NCBI GenBank assembly: GCA_021823625.1
Contig: JAKANS010000043.1
Coordinates: 1 to 37,129 of the forward strand
Length of the DNA stretch: 37,129 nt
Direction of reading: 5' to 3'
Source of the DNA: a bacterium
GTDB taxonomy: Bacteria; Verrucomicrobiota; Verrucomicrobiia; Limisphaerales; J093
Below the pieces are notes generated by a model that saw only the letters and a program-made list of their open reading frames with translations, was not told where the DNA came from and did no database searches. Shown here in pieces: positions 1 through 7,981 of the stretch; within the stretch, counting starts at the first letter, position 1; each line of letters starts with the position of its first letter. The translations under genes and the position numbers were made by a program.

Positions 1-168
1 CTGTCCCCAGCGCCGCTCGCAATTGATCAACTCAAATTGCTTGCCCCGCCACGGATGAAACGGGTGAATGATCGTGAACTTCTGTTTAGGATTGGCATCG
101 CTAGGCGCAGTCCGCGCCCGCCGCCAAAGGGAAGGTGAAGAGCCCGAAGCGGCCGTCGGACTGTTCAC
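1..168 (-). CDS. DUF5372-like protein, N-terminal part, cut by window edge
   Basis: On the minus strand an open frame runs off the left edge of the window. Near the edge it reads IIHPFHPWRGKQFELI and then NCERRWGQ. The HPFHP-x-G-x-x-FEL...WG pattern is what I recall for the DUF5372 family, small proteins of unknown function often found next to transposases or integrases. Only the N-terminal part is visible, so the rest of the protein cannot be judged. The start is uncertain: a GTG at 168-166 is the furthest candidate I would accept, but the family usually begins only a few residues before the HPFHP motif, and no convincing ribosome binding site is seen. The family call is from memory of the motif. 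It suggests, but does not prove, that a mobile element lies just outside the window. Confidence 0.45.
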   Translation of the reverse strand, partial: MNSPTAASGSSPSLWRRARTAPSDANPKQKFTIIHPFHPWRGKQFELINCERRWGQ

Positions 169-296
169 TCCGGTCAACAGCGGCCGTGCAGGGCAGTTAG
201 CCCTTTATGGAAACCAGGACATCTTCGTTGCCGGCCACCCCCACCTCTGGCGGTTGTGGCTGAATTCAGGGGTCTGGTTCCCCAATAAGTTTTCGT

Positions 297-707
297 ATGC
301 GTAACACCGATTGGTACTCCCGTTTTGCGAAGCGAGCGGCGCACTTTTGTGGTCGTCCACGCGTGTTTGTCGTCGCCGTAGCCGTCATTGCCGTGTGGGT
401 CGTAACTGGCCCGTTGTTCGGTTTTAGTGACCCCTGGCAATTAGTCATCAACACCGGCACGACGATCGTCACATTCCTGATGGTGTTTCTGATTCAGAAC
501 ACACAGAATCGCGACACGGAAGCCATCCAGGTCAAACTCGATGAACTCATCCGCGCAACCAAGGGTGCGCACAACGCTCTGCTCGATCTCGAAGAATTGG
601 AGGAAGGGACACTCGACGCATTCAAGGCCAAGTATGAGGCGCTCGCGAGTGCAGCCAGAGCTGAACTGAATCGCGGAGTCCAAGACACGGGAACTCCAGA
701 GCCATGA
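297..707 (+). CDS. Low-affinity iron permease family protein
   Basis: This 136-residue protein has two membrane segments, at about residues 22-42 and 49-66. A conserved stretch follows in which a NTGTT motif leads into FLMVFLIQNTQNRD and then a Lys/Glu-rich helix with LDELIRAT. That arrangement is the hallmark of the small bacterial low-affinity iron permease family (PF04120), which is named after the fungal Fet4 transporter. The biochemical role in bacteria is poorly established. The protein would sit in the inner membrane with an acidic cytoplasmic tail. The start at 297 is the first ATG that includes the whole first membrane segment. No good ribosome binding site precedes it. It stands alone: the next gene is convergent and 230 bases away, and the DNA between them holds nothing I recognise. 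Confidence 0.8.
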   Translation: MRNTDWYSRFAKRAAHFCGRPRVFVVAVAVIAVWVVTGPLFGFSDPWQLVINTGTTIVTFLMVFLIQNTQNRDTEAIQVKLDELIRATKGAHNALLDLEELEEGTLDAFKAKYEALASAARAELNRGVQDTGTPEP

Positions 708-937
708 ACCATAGGGCACGCGACTTTTGCATCGGGCGGACGACCCTCGGCACGCCCCAGGCGGAAGTCCCTATCAAAGGCAAGGCGGTCGCCTGAGCAT
801 CACTCTTACCCTGGCAATCAAACGAGCGGTCCGTTGTCGCGGGTGGCCGACGTGGGTCGCTCGATCGATTGGTATCGGGGCCCACTCGGTTTTGCCGGCG
901 ATCCGTTTCCCGCCGCGCGAGGCGTCCGGCTCCGGGT

Positions 938-2670
938 TCAGCGGGCCACGTAGCCGGGCGCATCTGAGAGGATCGTCCACGATTCGCCGGGTGCCAGTAG
1001 CCGGCGCTCGGCCCGGCCGGTCGTGAGGCGATATCCCGCCCAAACCGGCTGCAGTGAAGTGTCGCGGATCGTGGCAGTCGCTCGCGATCGCAAAGACTGG
1101 AGAACCAGATCGTTCCAACTGGCGCGCACCAACTCGAAGCCATGCAGCCGGACTGCGAACAGACCGATGCCGACGGAGACGGAGGACGGGACCGCCAGCG
1201 TTGGCCGGTTGCTGACAAGGCCGACGCAAGGCTTGCCGTCGGCTGGTTGGTGGGCGAGTTCGTAAAGCCCGAACCCGGCCGGCAAGCATCGGCGCAAGGC
1301 GCCGAGATCCTTCACCGCCACGAAACATGCTCCCTCGCCCTGCAAGAGCTTCGCCGCCTCAGCCGGCGAGGTGTGGAACTGGTGGCGGTCCAGGTGGAAC
1401 TGGAGCGTCATCAATGGGTCGGCGAACGTCAGCGGCAAGTCGGCGGGCGCCTGCGCCTTCCACCATTGGGCCATCGCCTCCATAGCGCGCGCTTCCGCCA
1501 TCGACGAGTTCCATGTCCCCTCCCAGCGGGTGTAAGCGAACATCGCGGCCAGGATCGTCACACTGCCAACGATGGTTGCACGCCAGATCCGCACCGGCCG
1601 AACGCGGGCCAGCAGCCGCGCCAGTTCCCGCCCGGCCAGCAGCGCGGCGGCGGGCACGAGCGGCAGGAGCAGGTCGGGGCGCTTGTGCGGCGCGAGGGTG
1701 AAGAGCAGCAGCCCCAGCCAGAACCAGCAAAACAGAAACCGCTCGAAGCGGCGTTCTTCCTCTGAACCGGCCGGGTGCCGCCACACCCGCCAGAAGCCAA
1801 CGCAGGCGAAGACGCTCCAAGGCAGATAACGCGAGAGGAAATACAGCCAGGCGTGAAACGGCTGGGAGAACGGTTTGAGCCCGCCAGCGTCCGTTCCGGT
1901 CACATGACCAGCCAGTTCGTGCATGACCATTTTGCGTATCAACTCGTCACCGACTGCGGCGTACGCCAGTGCGAACCACCCGCCCACCAATCCCAGCCAA
2001 AGCAGAGGACCGGACCAGTGCAAGCCGCGCAGCCGTGCCGGCGGACCGCTCCGCCACTCCCACCCGGCGGCAACGAGTCCGCCGGCCGCCAACACCAGGC
2101 CGAGCGGCCCCTTCGTCAAAGACGCGGCCGCCGCCAGCAGCCAGAACCAACCCCAGCCCCGGCCCGCACTCCAGGCACGATAGCCGGTCAGCGCCGCCGC
2201 CGTGACGAAAAAGGCAAACATGGCATCGGTCCGCGCGAGCACGACGTGTTTGTAGCCGTATGGGCAGAAGAAAAGGGAGAGTCCCCGAGCAAACCGGCCA
2301 AGGTTCCGAAGCGCGTTCGCGCCGCGTTCCCAATCAGCAATGCGGTGCCCAACACGGCCAGGCCGCAAGGCAGATAGAGAGTGAACCGGCTGGCCCCGCC
2401 AGCGGCAAGGCTCGCGGTCGCGGCCAGCCACGTGTAGAGGGGAGGTTTGGACGTAATTTCGCCGACGGCGTCGCGCTGCACGATCCAGTGCCCGTTGCAA
2501 ACGACATCGAGCACGTAAGACGCCGGCCGCTCCTGGTCATTGTCCGTCAGGTCAGAGGGCGAACCGAGCCGCACGAGGAACAAGGCGATCCCCACCGCCC
2601 AAAGCAGCGCCCGCGCGCGTCGGTCCGACGTGCGCGGCGCGGGCAAGCTCGAGGCGGCGGCGAGAGACAT
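938..2670 (-). pseudogene. Frameshifted ArnT/GT39-like membrane glycosyltransferase
   Basis: Two overlapping minus-strand frames together make one glycosyltransferase of the ArnT/PMT type, an integral membrane enzyme that moves a sugar from a lipid-phosphate donor. The N-terminal frame starts at 2670. It carries the first membrane helix, an acidic NDQE motif in the place of the catalytic acidic residue, and KPPLYTWL. The second frame continues with FFCPYGYKHVVLARTDAMFA, several membrane helices and a soluble C-terminal part, stopping at 938. The frames join at the C4 run at 2283-2286. Adding one C there gives GLLGGLSLFFCPYG and a 577-residue protein of normal ArnT-like length. Both halves look conserved, so this is either a sequencing or assembly error or a very recent inactivation. 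Whether its substrate is lipid A, a protein or a polyprenyl-linked glycan cannot be told. Confidence 0.8.
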
Positions 2671-3032
2671 GCCAGTTCGAGACCAAGTCTCGGGCGGAGA
2701 ACGTGCCCGAAACCCATCCCCGTGACGAGCCTAACCTGCTTTTTCCAGGCGCTTGGCTGGGCAGTCCCGGGCACCCGGCTCGCGAGTCCTGCCAGAAGAT
2801 CAAACCGCGCGCAGGGGGCGGTATCCCAATTTCAAATTGTTGGCGGCGGCACACGGCACTGCGCTAGCACCGCCGCCATCGAATCGGGACATTACCGCGA
2901 TTGCCAGAAGCGGTGGCTGAAGCTGGCCAGGATCGAGTAGTCGGCGAAAACCGCGTCCCCACCGGGCGACCACGGGCAGGCTCGCCTTTGGGTTTGCTGG
3001 GCACGCGGCGGTTGAACTACCTTCGCCCCCGA
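2671..3032. other. Gene-free divergent interval
   Basis: This interval separates the glycosyltransferase start (minus strand) from the DUF5989 start (plus strand), so promoters for both should lie here. I see no convincing protein-coding pattern in any frame. The only notable feature is a short AT-rich palindrome, CAATTTCAAATTG, at 2828-2840. No clear -35/-10 pair was found. Confidence 0.5.
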
Positions 3033-3185
3033 ATGTGGGCGTTGCTCAAAGAATTCCTCCAGTTTCTCCGCCAGGAGAAGAAATGGTGGCTGGTGCCGCT
3101 GGTGCTCGTGCTGGTGGGCCTGGCGGCGCTGTTGATCTTCGGCTCCAGCTCGGGCATCGCCTGGGCGCTTTATCCGTTCATGTGA
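3033..3185 (+). CDS. DUF5989 family micro-protein
   Basis: A 50-residue protein begins MWALLKEFLQFLRQEKKWW. A single membrane segment (about residues 20-37) follows, then the ending SSGIAWALYPFM. This size and composition match DUF5989, a family of roughly 50-residue membrane peptides of unknown function that are almost always encoded beside SxtJ-like proteins and NodU-type carbamoyltransferases. The start at 3033 fits the family; a longer upstream extension in the same frame is not conserved-looking. The stop lies 3 bases before the carbamoyltransferase ATG, so translation is probably coupled. From context I infer that it is an accessory membrane part of the carbamoyltransferase unit, perhaps an anchor. 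Confidence 0.8.
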   Translation: MWALLKEFLQFLRQEKKWWLVPLVLVLVGLAALLIFGSSSGIAWALYPFM

Positions 3186-3188
3186 GCC

Positions 3189-5111
3189 ATGCCCGGCGGG
3201 CCGCACATCCTCGGCATCTCGGCGTACTACCACGATTCGGCCGCCGCGCTCGTCACCGGCGGTGAGATCGTGGCCGCGGCGCAGGAAGAACGCTTCAGCC
3301 GGCGCAAGCACGACGAAGGCTTTCCCACCCACGCCATCCAGTTCTGCCTCCGCCAGGCGGGTCTCGATCCCGCGCAACTCGACGCCGTGGTGTTCTACGA
3401 CAAGCCGATCACCAAGTTCGCGCGGATGCTCGAGAGCTACCTCGCGGTCGCGCCCGGCGGCTGGCGGGTGTTCCCGCGTATCATGCCTAGTTGGCTGGGT
3501 GAAAAACTGAATTTGCGCGGTACGATCCGCGAGGAACTGCCCGGCCTGCGGCCCGATTGCCCGATCCTGTTCACCGAGCACCACCAGGCGCACGCGGCCA
3601 GCGCGTTTTATCCGTCGCCGTTCGCCGAGGCGGCCATCCTCACGATCGACGGGGTGGGCGAATGGGCGACGACGACCATCGGTGTCGGGCGCGGAAGCGA
3701 GTTGAAACTGCTCCAGGAAATCCGCTTTCCGCACTCGCTGGGGCTGCTTTACACGGCCTTCACCGGTTACTGCGGCTTCAAGGTAAACTCCGGCGAGTAC
3801 AAGCTCATGGGCCTGGCACCGTACGGCGAGCCGCGCTTCGCCGACCGGATTCGCACCGAGCTGCTGGATCTCAAGCCGGACGGGTCGTTCTGGCTGAACC
3901 TGGATTACTTCCATTTTTTGCGCGGCCTGACGATGACGAACGAGCGGTTTCACCGCCTCTTCGGCGGGCCACCGCGCAAGCCGGATGAACCGGTCGAACA
4001 ACGGCACATGGACGTGGCGCGCTCGATCCAGGTTGTCACCGAGGAAGCGATGCTCCGCCTGGCCCGCCATGCGCGGGAAACGACCGGTCTGCCCAACCTC
4101 TGTCTGGCTGGCGGCGTGGCGCTCAACTGCGTCGCCAACGGCTTGATTCACCGCGAGCGCATTTTCGAAAGGATCTGGATTCAGCCGGCGGCGGGCGACG
4201 CGGGCGGTTCGCTCGGTGCGGCCCTGGCGGCGTGGCATCTGCAGTTCAAAGGAGAGCGGACCGGGCTGAAGGAGAAGGAACAGGAGTCAGGAGTCAGAAG
4301 TCAGAAGTCAGAAGCGACGAACAACAGCGAGGCACTTCCCCGCGCCCCGCGCCCCGCGCCCCGCGCCGCGGAGGCCGACGCCATGCAGGCGGCCCTGCTC
4401 GGCCCGGAGTTCGGCGACGCGGAAATCGAAGCCACGCTGCGGGGCCACGGTGCGGTCTTCGAGCGGTTGGAAAGCGATGGTTTGCTTGCGCGCACTGTCC
4501 AGTTGCTCGCGGCCGGCAAGGTGGTTGGCTGGTTTCAAGGCCGGATGGAGTTCGGCCCGCGCGCGCTGGGCAGCCGGTCGATTTTGGGCGACCCGCGCTC
4601 GCCGGCGATGCAGTCGGCGATGAACTTGAAGGTGAAGTTCCGCGAATCCTTCCGACCGTTCGCGCCGATCGTGCTCCGCGAGCGCGTCAGCGATTATTTC
4701 GAGCTCGACGTAGATTCGCCGTATATGCTGCTGGTCGCGCCGGTGAAGCCGGAGTTGCGCAAAGCCGTGCCTGCCGGGCTGCGCGGCCTGGAATTGCTCA
4801 AGGCCGAACGCTCCGCGCTGCCGGCGATCACGCATGTGGATTATTCCGCGCGCATCCAGACCGTGGATCGCGAGCGCCACCCGCTGTTGCACGCCCTGCT
4901 GCGACGCTGGGAGCAGGCCACCGGCTGCGGCGTGCTGGTCAACACGTCGTTCAACGTCCGCGGCGAGCCGATCGTGTGCACGCCGGACGACGCCTACCGG
5001 TGCTTTGTGAACACGGAAATGGACTACCTCGTGATCGGCAGTTTCGTGCTGGACCGGCTGGCGCAACCGCGGCGCGCGGTGGAGCGGCGCGTGGCACCGC
5101 AGCCTGATTGA
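3189..5111 (+). CDS. NodU/CmcH/TobZ-type carbamoyltransferase
   Basis: This 640-residue protein is a two-domain carbamoyltransferase. The N-terminal Kae1-like half opens with ILGISAYYHDSAAALV. It carries the metal-binding TEHHQAHAAS stretch at about residues 130-138, TIDGVGEW, and GGVALNCVANG. The C-terminal YrdC-like half has VVGWFQGRMEFGPRALGSRS, RPFAPIV and VNTSFNVRGEPIV. The family forms carbamoyl-adenylate from carbamoyl phosphate and ATP and moves the carbamoyl group to a hydroxyl of a sugar or natural product. The acceptor here is unknown. Residues about 354-397, between the halves, are a low-complexity insert (KEKEQESGVRSQKSE, then a PRAPRPAPRAA run) encoded by two kinds of short DNA repeat, and they are not part of the family fold. 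The gene sits between DUF5989 and SxtJ, an arrangement known from many genomes. Confidence 0.9.
   Translation: MPGGPHILGISAYYHDSAAALVTGGEIVAAAQEERFSRRKHDEGFPTHAIQFCLRQAGLDPAQLDAVVFYDKPITKFARMLESYLAVAPGGWRVFPRIMPSWLGEKLNLRGTIREELPGLRPDCPILFTEHHQAHAASAFYPSPFAEAAILTIDGVGEWATTTIGVGRGSELKLLQEIRFPHSLGLLYTAFTGYCGFKVNSGEYKLMGLAPYGEPRFADRIRTELLDLKPDGSFWLNLDYFHFLRGLTMTNERFHRLFGGPPRKPDEPVEQRHMDVARSIQVVTEEAMLRLARHARETTGLPNLCLAGGVALNCVANGLIHRERIFERIWIQPAAGDAGGSLGAALAAWHLQFKGERTGLKEKEQESGVRSQKSEATNNSEALPRAPRPAPRAAEADAMQAALLGPEFGDAEIEATLRGHGAVFERLESDGLLARTVQLLAAGKVVGWFQGRMEFGPRALGSRSILGDPRSPAMQSAMNLKVKFRESFRPFAPIVLRERVSDYFELDVDSPYMLLVAPVKPELRKAVPAGLRGLELLKAERSALPAITHVDYSARIQTVDRERHPLLHALLRRWEQATGCGVLVNTSFNVRGEPIVCTPDDAYRCFVNTEMDYLVIGSFVLDRLAQPRRAVERRVAPQPD
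4281..4315 (+). repeat. AGTCAGA-type short tandem repeat inside carbamoyltransferase
   Basis: The stretch consists of about four tandem copies of a GGAGTCA/GAAGTCA heptamer (the AGTCAG core recurs every seven bases). The same kind of unit recurs outside genes at about 5147-5183, inside the element that follows this gene. It is translated as ESGVRSQKSE in the linker between the two enzyme domains, which suggests a repeat that entered the gene and is tolerated there. Confidence 0.75.
4341..4368 (+). repeat. CGCGCCC heptamer repeat (four units) in the coding region
   Basis: Four consecutive heptamers at 4341, 4348, 4355 and 4362; the first three are exact CGCGCCC and the fourth ends in G. Seven is not a multiple of three, so gain or loss of one unit would shift the reading frame of the carbamoyltransferase. 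The same heptamer occurs in queA at 32949-32976. Confidence 0.8.
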
Positions 5112-5114
5112 ATC

Positions 5115-5234
5115 ACCGCCAAGGCGCGAAGACGCGGAGAGGAAAGCAGAAGCCAGAATGCAGAAGTCAGAAACCAGAAGCCTCAGCTTGCCGGCTGGAA
5201 ATCGTCTGGCTCGGCGTCTCTGCGTCTCTGCGGT
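5115..5234. repeat. MITE-like intergenic element with 25-bp imperfect inverted ends
   Basis: The left arm (5115-5139, starting ACCGCCAAGGCGCGAAG) and the reverse complement of the right arm (5210-5234, starting ACCGCAGAGACGCAGAG) match at 19 of 25 positions. The middle contains AGTCAGA-like units. The element fills nearly the whole gap between the carbamoyltransferase stop and the SxtJ-like start. It ends just before the TAGGAT sequence that probably serves as the SxtJ ribosome binding site. No transposase is encoded, so any mobility would need an enzyme elsewhere. Confidence 0.65.
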
Positions 5235-5246
5235 TAGGATTCAGCA

Positions 5247-5648
5247 ATGAAACTCCGGCTCAAGGAAGACCCGCGCGAGTGGCGCAAGTTTGGGCTCAGC
5301 TCGGCGTTGGTGCTGGCCCTGCTCGACGGTCTTTTGTGGTGGCGCGGGAAGGTGTCGCCGGCGGTGGCGGGCCCCGCGCTGGGTTGCCTCGCGCTCGTGG
5401 CGGTACTGGCGGTGGTCCGGCCGGGCTGGTTCCGCGCACCTTACCGCGTCGGAATGCGCCTGAGCCACTTCATGGGTCGGGTCGTCAGCCCGGTCATGCT
5501 GGGACTGATCTTCTTCCTGGTGGTAACTCCGCTCGGACTGGTGATGCGACTGGCGGGCAAGGATCTCTTGCGGCTCCGGCGCAATCCCGCCGCCAGGACC
5601 TACTGGCAACCCGCCAGGGGCGAAAACGATTTGAACAAGATGTTTTAG
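5247..5648 (+). CDS. SxtJ family membrane protein
   Basis: This 133-residue protein starts KLRLKEDPREWRKFGLS. It has hydrophobic segments at about residues 18-30, 40-58 and 84-104. A basic stretch follows that reads LLRLRRNPAARTYW and ends in NDLNKMF. This layout, including the -R-FG- start and the late R-x-TYW motif, is what I know of SxtJ, first named from the saxitoxin cluster and of unknown activity. Together with DUF5989 and the carbamoyltransferase it makes a three-gene unit. A TAGGAT sequence about 7 bases before the ATG is a plausible ribosome binding site. The 3' end overlaps the end of the convergent manA gene by four bases. I infer that the protein holds the carbamoyltransferase at the membrane or passes it a membrane-bound substrate. 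Confidence 0.85.
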   Translation: MKLRLKEDPREWRKFGLSSALVLALLDGLLWWRGKVSPAVAGPALGCLALVAVLAVVRPGWFRAPYRVGMRLSHFMGRVVSPVMLGLIFFLVVTPLGLVMRLAGKDLLRLRRNPAARTYWQPARGENDLNKMF

Positions 5649-6640
5649 CCCGCCGCCGCAGAACCAGGCTCGGCGGCGAGGAAGGTGGTTTCACCGGCGG
5701 CCGTCAACTCGACTTGGCGCGCGCAGGCGGGCAACAAGGCGAATTGACCGGGGGCCAAGCGGACGTTCTGGCCGCTGCCGGCATGTTCGATTCCCACGCT
5801 GCCGTTGACGACACCAAAGACCACCGGCCGATCTTCCACCGGCCAGGGCAACCGCAGCGGGCGCGCCACCCGGTGTTCGGTGACGGTGAAGAGAGGATCG
5901 CCAACAAGCTGCCGAGTTGCACGGCCAGCCGCGGATCGCCAATCGGCTTTCACCAAGCCCGGCTCGAAATCCGCGAAGTCGATGCAGGCCAAAGCTTGGG
6001 CGACGTGAAGTTCGCGGGGCTGGCCATCCGGTCCGACGCGGTTCCAGTCGAACACCCGGTAGGTCGTATCCGAGTTCTGCTGGATTTCGAAGATCACCAT
6101 GTTGGCGCCCAAGGCGTGAACTCGTCCGCTGGGCAAAAACATCGCGTCGCCGGTCTGCACCGGCACTTGGTGAATGCACTGGGCCACCGTGCCGTTCCGG
6201 AGCCGGCGTTCGAACTCAAGCCGGGGCACGCCCGCCTTCAGCCCCGCGCTCAATTGCGCGCCCGGTGCCGCCTGAGTGACATACCACAGCTCCGTTTTCG
6301 GCTCACTGCCGAGGTGGGCAGCGACCTGGGCCGGCGGGTGCACCTGCACGGAAAGAATCTCTTGAGCATCGAGGATTTTCACCAACAGCGGGAACCGGCC
6401 GTCGAGCGCGGCCGCCGCTCCCATGAGTTCGGCGCCGTGATGTTCCATCAGCCAGCGCAGATCTTTGCCGGCCAGCGGACCATTGGCGATGACGCTGGCA
6501 TCGCCGGGGCGGTCGCTGATTTCCCAAGATTCGCCAACCGGCACCTTTGGCGGCAAGGTCTTGCCGTAAAGCGAGTCGAGGTTGCGGCCACCCCAAAGGC
6601 GTTCCTTCAGGATCGGAGCGAAAACGAGCGGGTAGAGCAT
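5645..6640 (-). CDS. manA: Type I mannose-6-phosphate isomerase, short form
   Basis: The 331-residue enzyme interconverts mannose-6-phosphate and fructose-6-phosphate in the cytoplasm and is zinc dependent. The expected metal ligands are visible: Q99 and H101 in SVQVHP, E117 in KTELWY, and H175 in PSGRVHALG. The conserved IFEIQQNSDTTYRVFDW block follows. The length fits the short class of about 310-330 residues. The N-terminal LKERLWGGRNL motif supports the start at 6640. It lies 79 bases downstream of accA on the same strand and may share its transcript. Mannose-6-phosphate made here would feed GDP-mannose synthesis for exopolysaccharide, for which this window has an operon further right. 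That link is inferred. Confidence 0.92.
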   Translation of the reverse strand: MLYPLVFAPILKERLWGGRNLDSLYGKTLPPKVPVGESWEISDRPGDASVIANGPLAGKDLRWLMEHHGAELMGAAAALDGRFPLLVKILDAQEILSVQVHPPAQVAAHLGSEPKTELWYVTQAAPGAQLSAGLKAGVPRLEFERRLRNGTVAQCIHQVPVQTGDAMFLPSGRVHALGANMVIFEIQQNSDTTYRVFDWNRVGPDGQPRELHVAQALACIDFADFEPGLVKADWRSAAGRATRQLVGDPLFTVTEHRVARPLRLPWPVEDRPVVFGVVNGSVGIEHAGSGQNVRLAPGQFALLPACARQVELTAAGETTFLAAEPGSAAAG

Positions 6641-6719
6641 GTTGAAAACTGGTGGGGCGTTGGCGCCCTGGCATGCCGCCGAGTCAAATTGAGGGCGGCG
6701 GTTCGGCGGCTTGCCGACT

Positions 6720-7721
6720 TTAGGTGACCGGCGTGGGAACCGCAGGGGCTGCGGCCGGCCGGGCTTCCGCGAACGGTCCCATCGCGCGGAACTTCTCGTA
6801 TCGGCATTTCAGGCGCTCTTCCACAGACAAGGCGGCCACCTCCTGCAAATGCCGCCACAGATAAATCCTCAGCGTTTCCGAGGTGGTCTCGAGATCGTTG
6901 TGCGCGCCGCCCACCGGCTCCGGCACGATTTCGTCCACGAGCTTGAGTTCGGCCAGTTCCCGGGCGGTGATGCGGAGCGCTTCGGCGGCCCGCGGCGCCG
7001 CGGCGCGGTCTTTCCAGAGAATGGCGGCGCACCCTTCCGGGCTGATCACCGAATAGTACGCGTTTTCCAGGATCAAAACGCGGTCGGCCACGCCCAGGCC
7101 CAACGCCCCACCGGAACCGCCCTCGCCGATCACTGCCGCGACGATCGGCACCTCGAACAGCGTCATCTCGCGCAGGTTCACCGCGATGGCTTCCGCGATG
7201 TGGCGTTCCTCGGCACCCACGCCGGGATACGCCCCTGCCGTGTCGATCAGAGTAATGATCGGCAGGCCGAACTTGTTGGCCAGCCGCATGAGACGCAATG
7301 CCTTGCGATAACCTTCCGGATGAGCCGAGCCAAAGTTGCGGAGAATGTTTTCCTTGGTGTCCCGACCTTTTTGGGTGCCAATGACCATCACGTGCTCGCC
7401 TTGAAGGCGGGCGAAGCCGCCGACAATCGCGCGATCGTCGGCGAAGGCGCGGTCGCCGTGCAGCTCTTCGAAATCGGTGAACGTCGTGCGCAGATAATCC
7501 AAGGTGTACGGCCGGCGCGGGTGGCGGGCAAGCCGGACGCGCTGCCACGGGGTGAGGTTTTCGAAGATTTCACGCCGGGTCTCCTCGAGCTTCTGCTCCA
7601 TCAGGGCGATTTCGTCCTCGAGGCTCAGCCCCAGCGACGGTGTTTCCGCGTGCTGCCGCAACTCATCGAGCCGGCGCTGCAGTTCGACGATCGGCTTTTC
7701 GAATTCCAGGTGATTTTTCAT
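6720..7721 (-). CDS. accA: Acetyl-CoA carboxylase carboxyltransferase subunit alpha
   Basis: This 333-residue protein is the alpha half of the carboxyltransferase that moves CO2 from carboxybiotin to acetyl-CoA, the first step of fatty acid synthesis. The N-terminal helical part (LEFEKPIVELQRRLDELR) leads to HPRRPYTLDYL, ELHGDRAFADD, KGRDTKENILRNFG, and the substrate-binding IDTAGAYPGVGAEER and GEGGSGGALGLGVAD. The ending is an Ala/Pro-rich tail. Start and length match the family. The beta subunit gene is not in the window, which is common because accA and accD are often unlinked. manA follows on the same strand. Upstream, a divergent kinase-like gene shares a 260-base region in which I found no clear promoter. 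Confidence 0.96.
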   Translation of the reverse strand: MKNHLEFEKPIVELQRRLDELRQHAETPSLGLSLEDEIALMEQKLEETRREIFENLTPWQRVRLARHPRRPYTLDYLRTTFTDFEELHGDRAFADDRAIVGGFARLQGEHVMVIGTQKGRDTKENILRNFGSAHPEGYRKALRLMRLANKFGLPIITLIDTAGAYPGVGAEERHIAEAIAVNLREMTLFEVPIVAAVIGEGGSGGALGLGVADRVLILENAYYSVISPEGCAAILWKDRAAAPRAAEALRITARELAELKLVDEIVPEPVGGAHNDLETTSETLRIYLWRHLQEVAALSVEERLKCRYEKFRAMGPFAEARPAAAPAVPTPVT

Positions 7722-7981
7722 GAAACACCGGGGCGCCCGTGGCCCCGCATAAACCCGCCGAAACTATGCCCGCCGCGACTCAGCGGCAACGGCGAATTCC
7801 GGCAGCGAACCGTGGCGGCAGTCTCAAGTTTGACGCGGTGCCCGGCGCCATTCGGCTTTCCAACCCGGCCTGGCGGAGCTACGGTCACCGACATGTCCAC
7901 CCTTTCCGGCCCTCCGGCAGGCGCGCCCAGCCGCCCGGCAACTTGCCGACGTGGCTCCGAGCGTCCACCGGCGTTCCCGAC

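Noticed and set aside
68..304. A 78-codon plus-strand frame at the left end
   Set aside because: Its translation has no family features, and the opposite strand carries the DUF5372-like motif.
2892..4238. A 448-codon minus-strand open frame
   Set aside because: Antisense to the carbamoyltransferase; no recognisable motifs.
5108..6727. A 539-codon plus-strand open frame across the SxtJ and manA genes
   Set aside because: It covers the MITE-like element, another frame of the SxtJ gene and the antisense of manA, each of which is better explained otherwise.
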